A stretch of DNA of 64,000 nt from Margaritispora aquatica (lineage: Eukaryota > Ascomycota > Leotiomycetes > Helotiales > Discinellaceae). The notes below the pieces were generated by a model, which was not told where the DNA came from, did no database searches, and saw nothing but the letters and a program-made list of their open reading frames with translations. The stretch covers positions 1,674,001-1,738,000 of the forward strand of contig VJWN01000005.1 in assembly GCA_007644065.1 (NCBI GenBank), read 5' to 3'. The position numbers and the translations under genes are program-made. Shown here in pieces: positions 34,836 to 46,619 of the stretch (position 1 is the stretch's first letter; each line of letters starts with the position of its first letter).

Positions 34836-36196
34836 ATGGTTGTAGCCATGGCCAACAATGGGTACGTGCTTCTTTTCCTGTTCTTCAGAACAATTGTGGT
34901 GGGGAGCAACCAAATAAAATACTTTGGACGGATGTGCAATGTGCAATCATACTAACATTTCTGCTCTGCCTTCAGAATGCCGTACCCTCATCCACCTCCG
35001 CCCCAAGGACCAGTGCCAAGCTACATAGAGAACGACTTAGTATACCATGGTTACCAGAGAGGCAAATACATGTTCCCATGCGGCGATGTAAGGCCTGGCT
35101 CCACGATTTCCATAACTATAAAGATTGGGGAGGCCGATGCGCTGACGCCGGAATACGTGCAGGATGAGGCGGATCGTATGGACATTTATCACAAATTGTT
35201 TCTTGTAGCCAGGAAAGAGAAATTACACTCGGCACCATTAATGTTCAATCCCGACTCGAAACTACGCATTCTGTAGGTTTACAAACAGCCTGTCCAAATT
35301 CCGACAGAAGTCACTGACCAGTTAGTGATCTAGGAACAGGTACCGGAATTTGGGCTATTGACATGGCATTGTAAGCTTCTCTTATTCAGACTCTATTTTG
35401 CGCCGAACGCTAACAGTCTATTCTGCAGCAAATATCACAACGTCAATCCAGACATCCTCGGGGTAGATCTTTCCTTGATACAACCAGCAGCGTGAGTATC
35501 TCGCAGATCTCCCAGCGCTGTACTGACCACAGGTAATAGGATTCCTCCTGGGCTTACATTTTTACAACGCGATATCGAATTGCCATGGGACTTGGGTGTT
35601 GATTCCTGGGATTTGATTCACCTGAGAATGCTCAATGGAAGTCTAGAGAATTGGATGGATGCTTATTCAAAAGTTTTCAGGCACCTGCGACCCGGTACTG
35701 GTTGGATGGAGCACGTCGAAATTGACATGGAGCCTCAGTGTGACGACGGCACAATGATGCCTGATGGAGCGATCAAGCAGTGGTACGACTATCTCATGAA
35801 TGCAATGGACCGCGCTGGTCGACCGATGACCTACAATAAAGCGACTGGGGCTATGTTACAAAGAATTGGGTTCACAGATATCTCGGAACAGGTTATTCGG
35901 GTGCCTTTCAATCCCTGGCCCAAGGATGCACACGAGAAAGATATCGGCAGATGGTACTGCCTTGGCCTTATTCAAGGGCTGAAAGCCCTGTCCATGGCAC
36001 CCTTTACAAGAAGTTTTCGATGGAGCAAAGAAGATGTTGATCGACTGGTGAAAGGCGTGGAGATGGAAATATGCTCTAGGAGAGTACATGCTTACTGCAA
36101 TATGTACGTATTTTGCAAAGAACTGCTATTCCTGAGGCAAGCTGACAAAATTTGAATAGGCATATCTGGATTGCGCGCCGGCCATCCAATGTTTGA
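34836..36196 (+). CDS. LaeA-family class I methyltransferase
   Basis: Seven exons: 34836-34861, 34976-35087, 35163-35272, 35326-35370, 35429-35491, 35540-36103 and 36160-36196, giving 318 residues. The start reads MVVAMANNGMPYPHPPPP. Conserved LaeA-family blocks follow: YHGYQRGKYMFPC, DRMDIYHKLFLVAR, the SAM-binding DLGTGTGIWAIDMA (motif I), GVDLSLIQP (post-I), DSWDLIHLRMLNGS, EHVEIDMEPQCDDG and LNPWP-type FNPWPKDAHEKDIGRWY; it ends HIWIARRPSNV. LaeA is a nuclear methyltransferase-like partner of the velvet proteins and a global regulator of secondary metabolism and development; paralogues are common, so orthology is not claimed. The 35088-35162 intron is in phase and stopless; removing it restores family spacing (MFPCGD joined to DEADRMDIYH). 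Confidence 0.85.
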
Positions 36197-37625
36197 GGCA
36201 TGAAACGATAAATCCTCCATCTTCCACTGCACGTCATCAGCCGCGGCTGCGTCTTCCCGAGAACGGCCCATTTTAGCCAATGTTGAGACGAATCTTTATC
36301 AGGAAGCCCGACATGCCTTTAGCCAGATGTTAGAATCATTCGAAAACAAGGACCGAGCGGTGGGAGCACTCTTTTACTGTCTCAAAATGTCACGAACCTG
36401 GTCCCATTGATCACGAAATTGATCTGACTGAAAGCGCGCGCTTTTACTCCTGGGGGCTATGCAGCATGCACCTTGAAGCGCCTTCGTGACCCCTGGTCTC
36501 TATCATCAGGCGATTCCATGCCAATCTACCATTTCGCACGAAGACCTTCAAGTTGGAAAATTAATTCAATATTTCCCCTGCTGCTCGACAGGATTTAAGT
36601 TTAAGAGATTAAGAAATATCGTTCCGTTCACGGAGTTAACGCTGGACCGGGGAACCATGAAGAACAATCCTAAGGCATGCATGCCCTGTACAACGCGACG
36701 GACCGAAGCGATTCGCCGCGACTCGAATGTTGGAAGAACAAAATTCATCCGGAAACTCGGGTCACTTCGATAAGCGATGTTGGGTTTGAGGTGTGACAAG
36801 ACAGAACCAAGTTAGGAGATTGATGCACACGTGTGGCACAGTGAAGCGCAAGAAATGAATAGGGGGAAAGAGAGGATTAGATGGATTGCATTGCATTTTC
36901 TGGAACAAAAAGGAGGGAAGCATCAAAATACCACGGGAAAGGGAGCAGCACTCTAACTGCGATGTGTCGGGATTGCATCAAAGGAGGCGCGGCGCGTGAG
37001 GTGAAAATTCTCTGGATGGGACGGTTATCACTTTCATAAGAGGAAGGAGCAAGAGATTCATTGTGGAGTTGGACTGGGTGCACGTACACCTTCTTCTGAA
37101 AGTCTCTAAATGCCATGTGGTGCTGTTATCCCGATGGGGATAAATATGACGAGGCGGCTGAGACTTTGGATGAGTTGGCGCTTCGGCTGACTTCAAGTGG
37201 ACGGAAAGATGGTAGAGGGAAGGCCGGCTGGCGGCTGAGAGACAAAGGAAGACACGCATCTTGCGCTGCTGAAGAGATGCATGGAATGTCATGCTTGAGG
37301 TATTGCTTAGTAATGAGTTTAAAGACAACTCGGCTTGGCCCAACGGTGCAATACGACGAATGTCTTAGAGTGCCCGTCCACCACTGCAATGCAATGCACC
37401 CTCTTTTTGTCTCACTCTTAGTCTCACTTTCTGCTTGTTAGCTTGTTTCACTTTTTTCGAGTTTGTGATTGCTTTTCTTTGTCTATCTTTCTGTGGTGGT
37501 GGAGCGACGAGATACGGACTCCCCTCCCCGACCCTTCCCTCCTACCCAAACAAAAAAACCCGACCATTCGGTAGCGAGGTCCAGCTTGGCTTGTGTGTGT
37601 GCGCGTGTGTCTGTTAAGTGCGTAA

Positions 37626-37652
37626 GGTAGGTAGGTAGGTAGGTAGGTAGGT
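37626..37652. repeat. (GTAG)n microsatellite
   Basis: Six or more uninterrupted GTAG units, ending in GTACAG. Confidence 0.9.
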
Positions 37653-37919
37653 ACAGACTGAGATACAGGAGCTGTTTGGACTGTTGTATCGTTGAAATGA
37701 CAAGGACAAGGTCTAGGATTAGATAGATGGATAGGGGGCCGCCCCGTGTCTCTGTCTTTGCCTCTGATCATGTCTCTGATGATGTCTATACATAGATAGA
37801 TATGGGTAGGCAGGGACGGAGGGAGGGAAGGAGGTTCTAGTGAGTGTGGAAGTGTGGAAATGGAAAAGTAATGTAGGTAGGTAGATCACTCGGTCGGTAG
37901 ATAATGGGTAGAATGACCG

Positions 37920-37946
37920 TCAATCAATCAATCAATCAATCAATCA
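37920..37946. repeat. (AATC)n microsatellite
   Basis: Six uninterrupted AATC units. Read directly. Confidence 0.9.
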
Positions 37947-38718
37947 GGCTTGCTGCATGTAGTCAGGCATAGGCATGTCTCGCTTGGGGTTTGTTTGGCT
38001 GTGCATGCTGATTGATTGACTGAGTGGCTGGGAGAGGGGTGGTGTTCGTGACAAGGAGGGTGAGAGCGCTTTACCTGATATCTTTAGATTAGATTAGACT
38101 GGTTTGGTTTGATGCGGTCGTAAATTAGCTCTACTTATGCGGGCAGGTCATTGAAGGTGGGCTAGCCTCGATTGAGTGAGTAAATTTGACTTGATTCACC
38201 TATTGATTGGGTAGGGAGGTGGTGTTCTGCTTCTTTGGCGCATTGTCATCAATCAAGTCAATCATCAAAGTCAACGTCGCCGTCGCCATAGCCACCGTCG
38301 TCATGTCCATCGCCAGGAATCTATCGATAGCAATATCGATATTAACTCTCGCGCTAGGTGGGTAGATCCGAGGTCGTTAGAGTAGCTTCGAGGAGGGTGG
38401 CTACTTACTGTAAGTCTAAGATTAGAGTTTCAGCTTTGTTGTCATCGATCTGATACTCGCTCGCTCCTTGGTTGTGTTCGTACCGCTTTGTGTGTGTCTA
38501 TGGAAGATTGAAGATTGAAGTGATTTGGATCTTGATCTTGGACTCCATGTGGAGAACGAGATATGAGTGATACTGTAACTTACCATTGATCTTCCGAGCG
38601 AGGACTTGGAGAAGGGGGAACAGAGAACGAGAGGTTTGGGACCTGCGATAATTAGTTGAGCTGTTGGAATGACTTCCATTGTGATACCAGATATCGATCG
38701 TCGACGTGAGTCACATTT

Positions 38719-38743
38719 GTATGTATGTATGTATGTATGTATG
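38719..38743. repeat. (GTAT)n microsatellite
   Basis: Six uninterrupted GTAT units. Read directly. Confidence 0.9.
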
Positions 38744-41700
38744 TGGATAGGAGGTTCTAGGCTACCTACCTAGAGAGACATGCAGATCGATCGAGCCCGT
38801 TGTTGGTGATTCAGCACGTTTGCTTGAGGTCATCACTTCAAGGTTCAAGGTGTGTGATAGCTGGGCCTAGGCTTGTCTGTTGATTATCAGTATTTGTCAA
38901 ACGTGTTGGTAAGACTATGTTGTGTGGTAAATTTATCTCGCTTAGGTGGATCGAATGGATTGAGATTGATAGGGTGATATGGAGGTTGCTGAGTACATGC
39001 ATCTCTAATGTAGAGGTCTAGGTGGATTTGAGTTGTTTGAAGTGCTGGTTAATTGAGTTGAGGTAGAGTGAGGGGATGAATTGCTTTGTTTGTTTGTTTC
39101 CTATGTCAACGTGAGGAGGGTGAAAGTGGTTGCCTAGCGACGAAACCACCGATGAGGATCTGATAAGATCTTGGACGCATCGAGGTTCTCTTAGGGCTCT
39201 CTCGCTTTCTTCCTGATTTATTAGCCTTCGCACATTGGGTCGTGAATGAGCTTGCCATTCGATGTTGCTGTTGGTGATGAGGCTTGAGATTCGAGCGACG
39301 CTTGGAGTTGGAAGTCGCATCAGGCACATTCGTCTCATTGACGAGGCTCTCATTCTCTTCATTACGGACTTGCTTACCTCCGCTTCAACTCATTTTCATT
39401 ATCGTCGGCTTACAGGGTTCACAGGGCACGTTCCGGATCGTTGATGTTGGTGTTGGTTGGTGATTGAGATGTGGCTGCATGCATGTATGTACGTGAATGT
39501 GGAAATCTAGAGGCATCCATTAGGCTTCTCCTCAGCTGCTTCGATCTCCGCTGGGTTTGCATTTCGAGTCATTAAAATCCGGATCTCATTTTTCTGAAGA
39601 ATCTTTTGAGTCATTGATATGAAGACGTTGTTGGTTTCGGGGTTCTATTCAGGTCTTTTTTGGGATCTTTCGCTTAACATGTGGTTATTCGGTGTCGAGA
39701 TGCGTTTGGGTGGCTTGCGAGTCATTTTCGTCCAAATGATATGGCCTTGTACAACATTTTGAGTCAGTACGACACATGGGGTGTTGATGAAAGTGTGTGG
39801 GTGTCTTCTCTGGGGGTGCTGTTTGTTGAGCCTTCATATGAACTTCTTTGGGCTGCATTTGAGTCATGCTTTTTCGGGTAAGGGTAAGGGCTGAGTCATG
39901 ATGCCGTAGGTAGAGTTATCTTGGTTGGTTAATAAAGTGCTTCTTCTTCTGTCTCGGCGTTTGCATTTGGAAGCTATGGATTTGAAGAACTAGGATATGT
40001 TAATGGAGGCAAAGAAGAAGCAATTGAGTGGGTTTCTGATGTGATTGAGGCGTGCAATAGCACGAGTTTGTGTACCCCAGTGTATCAGGTTAACTCAGAG
40101 GCAGGTCTGGATTGCAAATTGACGTGATGATAGACATGCTTTTTATTTCGCTTGGTATAAAAGTTGGAATCGTCACTGATATCGTGACGAGATTTTGACA
40201 AGTACGACGTAAAAATTAAGTGAAAACCTTTGCGTATGAACTTCAGTCCGAGCAGTTAGTTACGAGATCATTTGGATCATGTTTGAGATGAGCCATAGAT
40301 GAGAAGGCCATAATTAAATATCCATGCGCTTATGAATGAGGTAGAGACGAAGCAAGATGTGAGTTCATAAGAGGTTGAATACCGGAATTTACTGACTATC
40401 ACTTGCGAAGGCGATATCACACTAGTCTCCTCAACCTTTCATAGTCCACCATATCTGCAAAAGAGGCATCCAGTGATCAACGGATGTGAAGATGATGTAG
40501 AGAATGCCTTGCTTGGGTTAAGCTCTAGAGGTTCTTGGTTTTTAGGGATGATATGTTTGTGTCTCCTCCATCACACTCCACCTTCGTATCAACATAGAGA
40601 AAATATGTGAGTGATACAGGTTCCCTTGCGTCGGATTTGACATCCGGGCGTATTTGTTTTCTGGCTTTCGGATGTGTGTTGTCCTGGGCTGGTGAGGATG
40701 AGACAGGAAGGCTAATAAGCTGGGCGTCAGAGACTGTTGATGATGCTGGGAAGTGCCAACTCAAAGTAGAGTGGTACTGAATAGTCTATATGATTCTACA
40801 TTCAGTTTCATTGAGGTTACATCTTGCTCCTGATTATCAAGGTGTATCATGCTTTGATTTGAACCTTAAGGGAGCTTATGATGATTTTCGCTTATTTGCG
40901 CTTCCTGCAGGAAGCTGAGAATGATGAAGTGAAAACTCGAGAGCTAGGATTGAGAGCAAACAGACATAAGTAACAAGAACTAGAGGAAGTAGGAGTAAGA
41001 AAAAATTTCGTGATAAATCGTGCTCGGCTCTTCGATCGGTTCGCTCCTTCATTCCAACCATTTTTCTTATCAGTAACTCATGCATATATGCTATCCATGA
41101 TGCTGTGTTACTAAGAAAGGGTTCGGAAAATTAACAAAGGGCTGCATGAATACATTCAGTATCATGCACGTTCAATGGTTTGGGGAAGCCACAGGCATAT
41201 TTGCGGATATCTCCATTGAAAGAACAACTAACGCGGTCCGGCTTCCGTTCCAACTCGCTCAAACCCTCGCGCTTGGCGCGGCATCTTCTCTCGACGCACG
41301 ATATAAGAGCATGCGTTGAGAATGGCACTGCACTGAGTTCCTAACTGCGGTGCAACACTGGAACCAGTGAGTCGGTCCATGGTAGCACAAGAGGTGGTGT
41401 GAGAATTTACTGTGCGGCCAGTCAAGTTGCGAGGCTTGGGTATTTGATTAGGGATAATGGCATGCATATTGGTAGGACAGTTTAGGACTTGGTGCTACCA
41501 TGCATGCAGGTAGGTGAACATTCGGGCAGACATGGATTTGAGAGGCAAGGAGCTGTTTGGGTCGTGGTATTGCGTGGTTAATGTGCATGAGGCCAAGGGT
41601 CGGGTCGGAGGTCTGGTTTCGGGCATGTGTTACACTGAAGAGGTGCCGTGGTTTGCTGTTGAAGTGAAGTGAGAGAGTATGGAGGGATGGTGTGAAGAGT

Positions 41701-44332
41701 GGCTTAGCGAGATGGCTTTTACCCGAATATTGCAGGCACGACCTCTCGACTGGCAAAACGGAATCTCAGGAAATCCTGTCAAGCCTGATATCTGCGGTTT
41801 CGGGAAGATGAAGCTCCGAGCGAGGAACATATCATGCATAGGACGAGTATGGTGATGTTGTCCACTCGCTTTGCTCCATCACATACCTTCTTTGTGTAAA
41901 GTGGTAGTAACACTTCCGTATATGCGTTATTGGTTGTAATTACTGGGCCTATTCAACTTTGTTATCAGCAGTAAATCAGACCAAATTTGAGGTAGTCTCA
42001 TCTACTTCGAGAGATTCGGATGGCTTTACACTTGAAGCAGAGCTTGAAATCTTTTGTAAGAGCAGTTGCAAGATTTGTAACACTGCAAGATTTTTGAGCA
42101 AAAGAGGCGCCGCTATCTAGTACTACTTTGATTCAGGCCGTTTGTTTTGTAGCATTATTCTACGTCAATGTACCCTTTCACAAACCATATTTCAGGAAAA
42201 TCCCCCTTTTCGTCGGCGACTTTTAGCGTGAGTTAGAGTACAAGCACGACAATCTTGTACAAAATTTCGCTGTTCTGTGGCAACTAAAGGCATTTTGAAG
42301 GTGATGCATAAAATTCCACTTTCACTGATTTCACGTTTAGTTACTTGGTGCGTTTCTAATCGTGCTTTGTATAACACTCGACAATACTGATTGCTTCCTC
42401 AAGTTCACTTCGTGGGAATTTGCTCTAGATTGAATAGAGTTCTTGTTCCACACTTATTTTTGAGAGAAAGTATAAAGAAGTACTCCCAGCTATGGTTGAA
42501 ACTTGCCAGGCATTGACCAGCAGATAGTTACCATTACCATATGGGCGGGTTCAGCAGCGAAGCTTCAACAGCTTACAGAAATGCATTGACCCTTGAACTG
42601 TTATTTCTGACAATCATGCGGTCTTGGTCTACTTAACATAGCGAGGTTCTCTTTCTTGCATAATAGATTTGAAATAAGACGTTTGTGGATGTAGACTCGC
42701 TTTCAAGAGAAATGTTGCCTTCATGGCGTGCATTTCTCTGATCTGCCAATTTTCGGGATATTTATCTTTCGTCATTATGTCTCGTCAGGTCGATTTCCGA
42801 TCTTCGATTACTCAATTGCTTCGACTTGAGTCTTCAGTGAAAGATCTCATATCTCAAGCTTCTGTCATTTGCCTCGTGCACAATCTAATTCTCCCGCCCC
42901 TTTACATTTTAATATTTTACTCGTAACATGCCAATATTGCTCAGAAGTACATACCAGCCACGACTCCAGAGATGGTGTGTATGATCATCAGATAGCACTG
43001 AAATATCCCAAGTCTACCACCACACCTTCCGCAATCCTTTGTCGTATTGTATGCGAAGAAGAAACTATTTTGTGTCTATACTTTATATATAGTTCTCAAG
43101 TTCTAAATTGATCGAATCAGCCCTGATGAATTCACTATCCACAAGCAAACGTACAAAAGGGCGAGACACTCTTCCCTCAAACTTTATAGATAGCTCCCTG
43201 TGAGCTACCATGAATTCTTAGTCAGAATCATCTTTTGCCTACACCACACCAAGTCTCGTTTCCTCAGCTCTGATCTTAGAAAGCTCTTACGATTGCATAT
43301 TGGCATCTGGTACATTTTGCTTGCAGAGCATCGCTTCTGTGGAACAACAGGTGAATTGTGTGGTTTTATGTCGATGGTGGGGTTGATGGAGGGGTAAAAG
43401 CTGTTGCTGCCAAGGGATTTAGCGAGGATTTTGTTGTCATCTGCCTCATTGTCTTGTGAAGTGTTATTGTCAAAGATATCAGCAATCGAAACTGTTTAGT
43501 GTGAAGCGCTGTATGGATTTGCATTGCTCCTCAATTTTCAGATCAAATTTGAGATACTCCTACTGCTTGTGTCAGCTCTCCGAAAAGAATTTTAATGTGT
43601 ACTATTGCCAATTCTTGTGATCCTAGACCATTTGAAGCTCGAATCCATCTAGAATAATATACCTACACTGTTAGTAAGCACAGAAGTACCACGGCATTGA
43701 TAGGTTCTTGAGCGGGCACAAGCGTTAAGAATTGTCAAATAATTTCCCATAGTTGACGATGTGAACTGAAATCGGGTAAAGAGAATTTACATATCAAGAT
43801 AGTTACAAAAAGCGACTGTGTTCAATGCACTTACCGACTAGTTTGTAATTAAGAAGCTAGACCGCTTGCTCATTTTCACGCGGGATATCAACGCGCCGTG
43901 GAATCTAAATGCGAAGAGGGTGAGACTCCTGCGAAGGTGCTCCATATTGCTTAATAATTTTTCGAGGATATCTTGTTTAGGTTGTAGGATAAACAGACGT
44001 TTGAACCTGAAAGAGTACGGTCAATGGTGCATAGTATTTGAATCTACAAACCCGCTACCATTTCTCATATTTCTCATCCCATAACCTCAAGTACAAAGTA
44101 TCGCATGCACCAATATTGTTCGACACTAAAATGAAAGCAATAAACTCTTTCGTAGCATGACTGATCTGCAAAATATGTATCTGTGGAATATTATTCCAGA
44201 TCTTTCCCTCCTGCGTCTGTCAGTCCAATACTTTTTCCAAGGGGTTGAAAATTGTAGATCTTGTGGGCCATGAAGATTGAAATTGGTCCACCAGTCCAGG
44301 TTTGACAACCCAGTTCTTTCAACTCACAACGA

Positions 44333-45715
44333 CTAAAGAGGATACACTTTAATATGATTTGTGAAATTGTTACTTATCGCTCTCTCACTTATAATATTAA
44401 CACCCCAGCTCCAATGCCTTCTCACATCTCTCACCAACCTTCTTAGATCTCTCACATCCTCCGCCTCTGGTCCCCACTCCACCAAGCCCGCATCAAGCGC
44501 CTTCATACCCCACCTCAAAGCCTCCCACTCCCTCTCCCTCGCCGCCCAACTCAATGCCGCAAGCCTATACGCATTCGCTACACTGCCCCAAAGCCTCTCT
44601 TGTTCATACAAACCCACAAGAAACTCAGCCATCTCGGGCGAGCCTTGAACTCTCTTTGTGTCCCTCCCAGTTTCATTAAACAGCTTATCTAACTTATTGA
44701 TTTCTAAGATCCTCCTATTCGATTCAGCAACAAAGTGCTTCTCCATTGAACAAAGTGAGCACGAGCACTCAAACCCCCAAGACCTCTTTATAGCTGCCAT
44801 CCTCTTCAGTCTCGTCTGCAATGGATCAACATACGTGATCGTGATTTCCTCACCCTTGTAGATCGTCCTCGCGGCATGCGTGTAATGCGTCAACGTCTTC
44901 GAATCAAAATAATACATCGAATTAGGTCTACAATCGTGATTCAGCCTCGCCGTCTCGGGAATCACAATCGAGTGCTCCTCATCTCCGAAGTCCTCGCCAA
45001 AAGTGTTGGTGTATATGCGCTCGATGATTGGTTCCTCGCTTTCGTTGTGCGCCGCCATCGACATGAAGAGTTTTCGGCTTAGAGTAGGGAGCTGGGTCAC
45101 GGCGAGAGCCATGAGTGATGCATGGTGTTGATTGAACAGAGGCGAGGCCTTATCAACTGCATCATTGTGGAAGATTCCTATTGCGACATGGGCTTTGATG
45201 AGCTCACCGCGCTCGATGGTGCGTGTTGCGACCATGCCCATTCCTTTGCCGGGGATGGCTGAAACGATGAAAGGAGGTTCTCGGTTATCGTTTTCGGAGA
45301 GCGAGCTGAGGTCTGGTATGTGTTTTGAAGAGAATGCTCGTGAGCGTGCTATCACCCGCGCGATTGACGGCTTGGTGATGATTGAAACTCCTCGGTTGTT
45401 GTGAAAAGACGTGGAAGTGAAGACGCAAAATTGGGTGGTGGTATTTTGAGAACATGTTGGGTAGATTGTCCAGGGATCAGAGCTCGAAACACTCCTTTTT
45501 GAGGTTGCGTTCTGAGAGTTATCGCTGTATCTATGAGAGCAATTCTCTGAGTGTTGATGTCTTATGGAAGAGGTATCTAAAGCATGTTCTAACGGGCAAT
45601 GAGTGTGAACAGAAAGCTGTGCCAGTACGACTTGTACCCAAGCTGTGGTGTCAGCAGGCACGGTAGCCAGAACAGTTGTGCATAGGCCAAGTGAAAGCGC
45701 GACAGAGAAACGCAT
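44333..45715 (-). CDS. SMYD-type SET-domain protein with predicted signal peptide
   Basis: A single exon of 460 residues from ATG 45715; the same frame extends 20 codons further upstream, but MRFSVALSLGLCTTVLA is a good secretory signal and the better start. The SET domain is complete. GKGMGMVATRTIERGELI (about 155-172) opens it, RLNHDCRPN (257-265) is the SAM/pseudoknot motif, GEEITITYVDP (288-298) is the second motif, and CSCSLC (317-322) is the post-SET zinc knuckle. A C-terminal helical, TPR-like tail follows. SMYD-like proteins methylate lysines, usually in nucleus or cytosol, so a secretory signal is unexpected. A Ser/Thr/Asn-rich linker with NAT and NTT glycosylation sequons lies between signal and SET, consistent with secretion. 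Similar signal-bearing SET proteins are, I believe, frequent in fungi, but their function is unknown. Confidence 0.85.
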   Translation of the reverse strand: MRFSVALSLGLCTTVLATVPADTTAWVQVVLAQLSVHTHCPLEHALDTSSIRHQHSENCSHRYSDNSQNATSKRSVSSSDPWTIYPTCSQNTTTQFCVFTSTSFHNNRGVSIITKPSIARVIARSRAFSSKHIPDLSSLSENDNREPPFIVSAIPGKGMGMVATRTIERGELIKAHVAIGIFHNDAVDKASPLFNQHHASLMALAVTQLPTLSRKLFMSMAAHNESEEPIIERIYTNTFGEDFGDEEHSIVIPETARLNHDCRPNSMYYFDSKTLTHYTHAARTIYKGEEITITYVDPLQTRLKRMAAIKRSWGFECSCSLCSMEKHFVAESNRRILEINKLDKLFNETGRDTKRVQGSPEMAEFLVGLYEQERLWGSVANAYRLAALSWAAREREWEALRWGMKALDAGLVEWGPEAEDVRDLRRLVRDVRRHWSWGVNIISERAISNNFTNHIKVYPL

Positions 45716-46619
45716 TGTGATTATCTCTTGATCGTAAAAACGAACAGAATCATCGAGATATAATGTTCGACCCATTCATTCTTATCCAAGCCTCGCCATC
45801 AGTCTGGACTTCGTGATTTCAGCCACCAAATTCTCACCTCAACATTCGAGGCATCGAGGCAGTTTCGACACCTCGAAGACAACTTCAGATCGTAACAGCT
45901 GCCAAGATATGACACTGTTTCAACATCATCTGAAAAACCATCCGCCAAACACGTTTTACGAGCTTGTTGCCGTGAAGTTCAAAACGTTTCAACGCTCGAC
46001 GCTGAATAAGCGAGGTCTGTTCTCAGGAACCCTTGACATAAAATGTGACTTAGATGAATTTTTATCCCAGCTGGATGGTTCGCGGGAGGAACCATGGGTT
46101 CAAACTTTCCTGTTGGGCATTTAATGCTTGTCTTGTAGTGTAAAGTGGAGAATTTCCCTTCGCCCAGCCTGGGGTCAATACCGGCCGCAGTTTGTCTTGC
46201 ATATATCTCACTTTCTTATAATACTAGCGAAACTTGTGAAGAAGTTGAGAGGACTTGTCATGCTCATCTGGAAAGATAACAGTAGCTTTAAAGAAAAGCT
46301 TGGTGTGCTCCTTACCAATTGATCGGTATAATCCGTAAAAGGGGCTCGGAGCCGAGGGCCCACTTCATAAGCGATAACAAATGTAATTGGTGCCGCATAC
46401 GACGACAGGGTAGTTGATCCACCTTCTGCACTGCGCCGCTCAGCACGATTCCAAGATACAGGCATGTCAAGGTACATAAAATAACGAACACTCGCAGTCA
46501 CTTCAACTGCATCTGCAACCCAAAACATCTCCATCCTTTTCTCTCACTTTTGGTTGGATCCGTGTGCGACGTGGCTTATTCAATCTATAGATCAGAACAC
46601 AAGCGAAGACTTCTTCATT
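45716..46619. other. Divergent promoter region, SET gene / Zn2Cys6 gene
   Basis: About 0.9 kb between two divergent starts. Forward frames at 45813-46124 and 46128-46322 have no family features. Nothing else is recognised. Confidence 0.5.

Larger units (their letters stand above)
36197..44332. other. 8.1-kb gene-free, microsatellite-rich region
   Basis: No frame shows a recognisable domain. Tandem repeats include GTAG (37626-37652), AATC (37920-37946) and GTAT (38719-38743). The GTAAGT after an ATG near 38580 on the reverse strand is a good donor but has no supported coding partner. The stretch from 40 to 44 kb is plain, mildly AT-rich DNA. It may carry regulatory or non-coding transcripts that the sequence alone does not reveal. 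Confidence 0.5.
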
